A stretch of 5,655 nucleotides of DNA from Gemmatimonadota bacterium (lineage in GTDB: Bacteria; Gemmatimonadota; Gemmatimonadetes; Longimicrobiales; Gaopeijiaceae), in NCBI GenBank assembly GCA_012959595.1, contig DUCW01000015.1:1-5655 (forward strand), given 5' to 3'. The notes below the pieces were generated by a model, which was not told the origin of the DNA, did not search any database, and saw only the letters and a program-made list of their open reading frames with translations. Below are positions 5,448-5,655 of this stretch, in pieces. How positions within the stretch are numbered: position 1 is the first letter of the stretch; every line of letters begins with the position of its first letter. Position numbers and translations under genes: made by a program.

Positions 5448-5655
5448 CTGGGAGCATCCTGATCGAACACAACAAAAGGCAGATCCAAATCACTTTTTTG
5501 ACCGCCTTGTTCTTTCCACACTTCTGGCAATTCCGGAAGTATATCTGTCGGGATCAAACTGGGACCCAACTCCGTCCTTGCAGCAGCTCGCCCAACCATA
5601 TATAGGCCCAAGGCACCAGCAACGTCAGATTGCAATCCTTGTGCCAGAAGAGCTC
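5444..5655 (-). CDS. nnrD: NAD(P)HX-repair dehydratase (NnrD/YjeF C-terminal domain), C-terminal fragment
   Basis: Only the last 70 or so residues are present; the gene enters from the right edge. The open frame reads ALLAQGLQSDVAGALGLYMV followed by GRAAARTELGPSLIPTDILP and ELP. This resembles the end of ADP-dependent NAD(P)H-hydrate dehydratases, whose usual pattern is 'LLAQG, about 6 residues, AA-x-LGVYLHG-x-AG ... G ... A(S/T)D ... LP'. Those enzymes dehydrate the damaged cofactors NADHX and NADPHX. The family's YLHG is YMVG here. The tail after ELPEVWKEQ (about 27 residues) is not recognisable. A TTG inside the frame at 5635 is probably not the start, because the homology continues upstream to the edge. 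In many bacteria this domain is fused behind the NnrE epimerase domain, which cannot be judged here. It is coupled to thiL by an ATGA overlap. Confidence 0.75.
   Translation of the reverse strand, partial: ALLAQGLQSDVAGALGLYMVGRAAARTELGPSLIPTDILPELPEVWKEQGGQKSDLDLPFVVFDQDAPR

Noticed and set aside
1..5655. Defence island, mobile element or CRISPR content
   Set aside because: All recognised genes are housekeeping. I saw no direct-repeat arrays, terminal inverted repeats, transposase or integrase motifs, or attachment-site duplication of the tRNA 3' end inside the window.

Overview
The window is a compact stretch of bacterial chromosome. Every confident gene lies on the minus strand, so transcription runs from right to left. 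Reading in that direction, the order is: C-terminus of an NAD(P)HX-repair dehydratase (nnr/nnrD), thiL, plsC, eno, ftsB, a tRNA with anticodon CAT, a glycerophosphodiester phosphodiesterase, and tilS, which runs off the left edge. Base composition is moderate (mid-40s % G+C by eye). Gaps are short, two junctions are 4-nt ATGA overlaps, and GTG and TTG starts are frequent. There are no transposases, phage genes, integrases, CRISPR repeats or toxin-antitoxin pairs. This looks like a conserved housekeeping region, probably from a free-living bacterium or an environmental metagenome assembly. I cannot assign a phylum from the sequence alone.

Layout, right to left. (1) 5655-3739: nnr C-terminus, thiL (thiamine-phosphate kinase) and plsC (1-acylglycerol-3-phosphate acyltransferase). 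They are tightly packed with a 4-nt overlap and an 8-nt gap, and are probably one transcript. (2) 3738-2091: a short AT-rich gap with a possible promoter leads into eno (enolase), which is translationally coupled through ATGA to ftsB/divIC. The eno-ftsB pairing is widespread in bacteria. (3) 2090-1776: a 315-base stretch without a protein gene. It holds the tRNA at 1897-1970, a possible promoter upstream of it and a small hairpin just downstream. (4) 1775-1: a GDPD-family phosphodiesterase whose 3' end overlaps tilS.

The gene products belong to core processes: cofactor repair and thiamine diphosphate synthesis, phospholipid synthesis and turnover (PlsC, GDPD), glycolysis (Eno), cell division (FtsB) and tRNA modification (TilS). 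The main anomaly is in tilS. Its N-terminal PP-loop domain and its downstream half are both well conserved but lie in different reading frames. The segment between them is also shorter than in known TilS proteins and has degraded the AR-x-x-RY motif. TilS is normally essential, so this is either a sequencing or assembly error or a real lesion. I found no evidence for a previously undescribed system.
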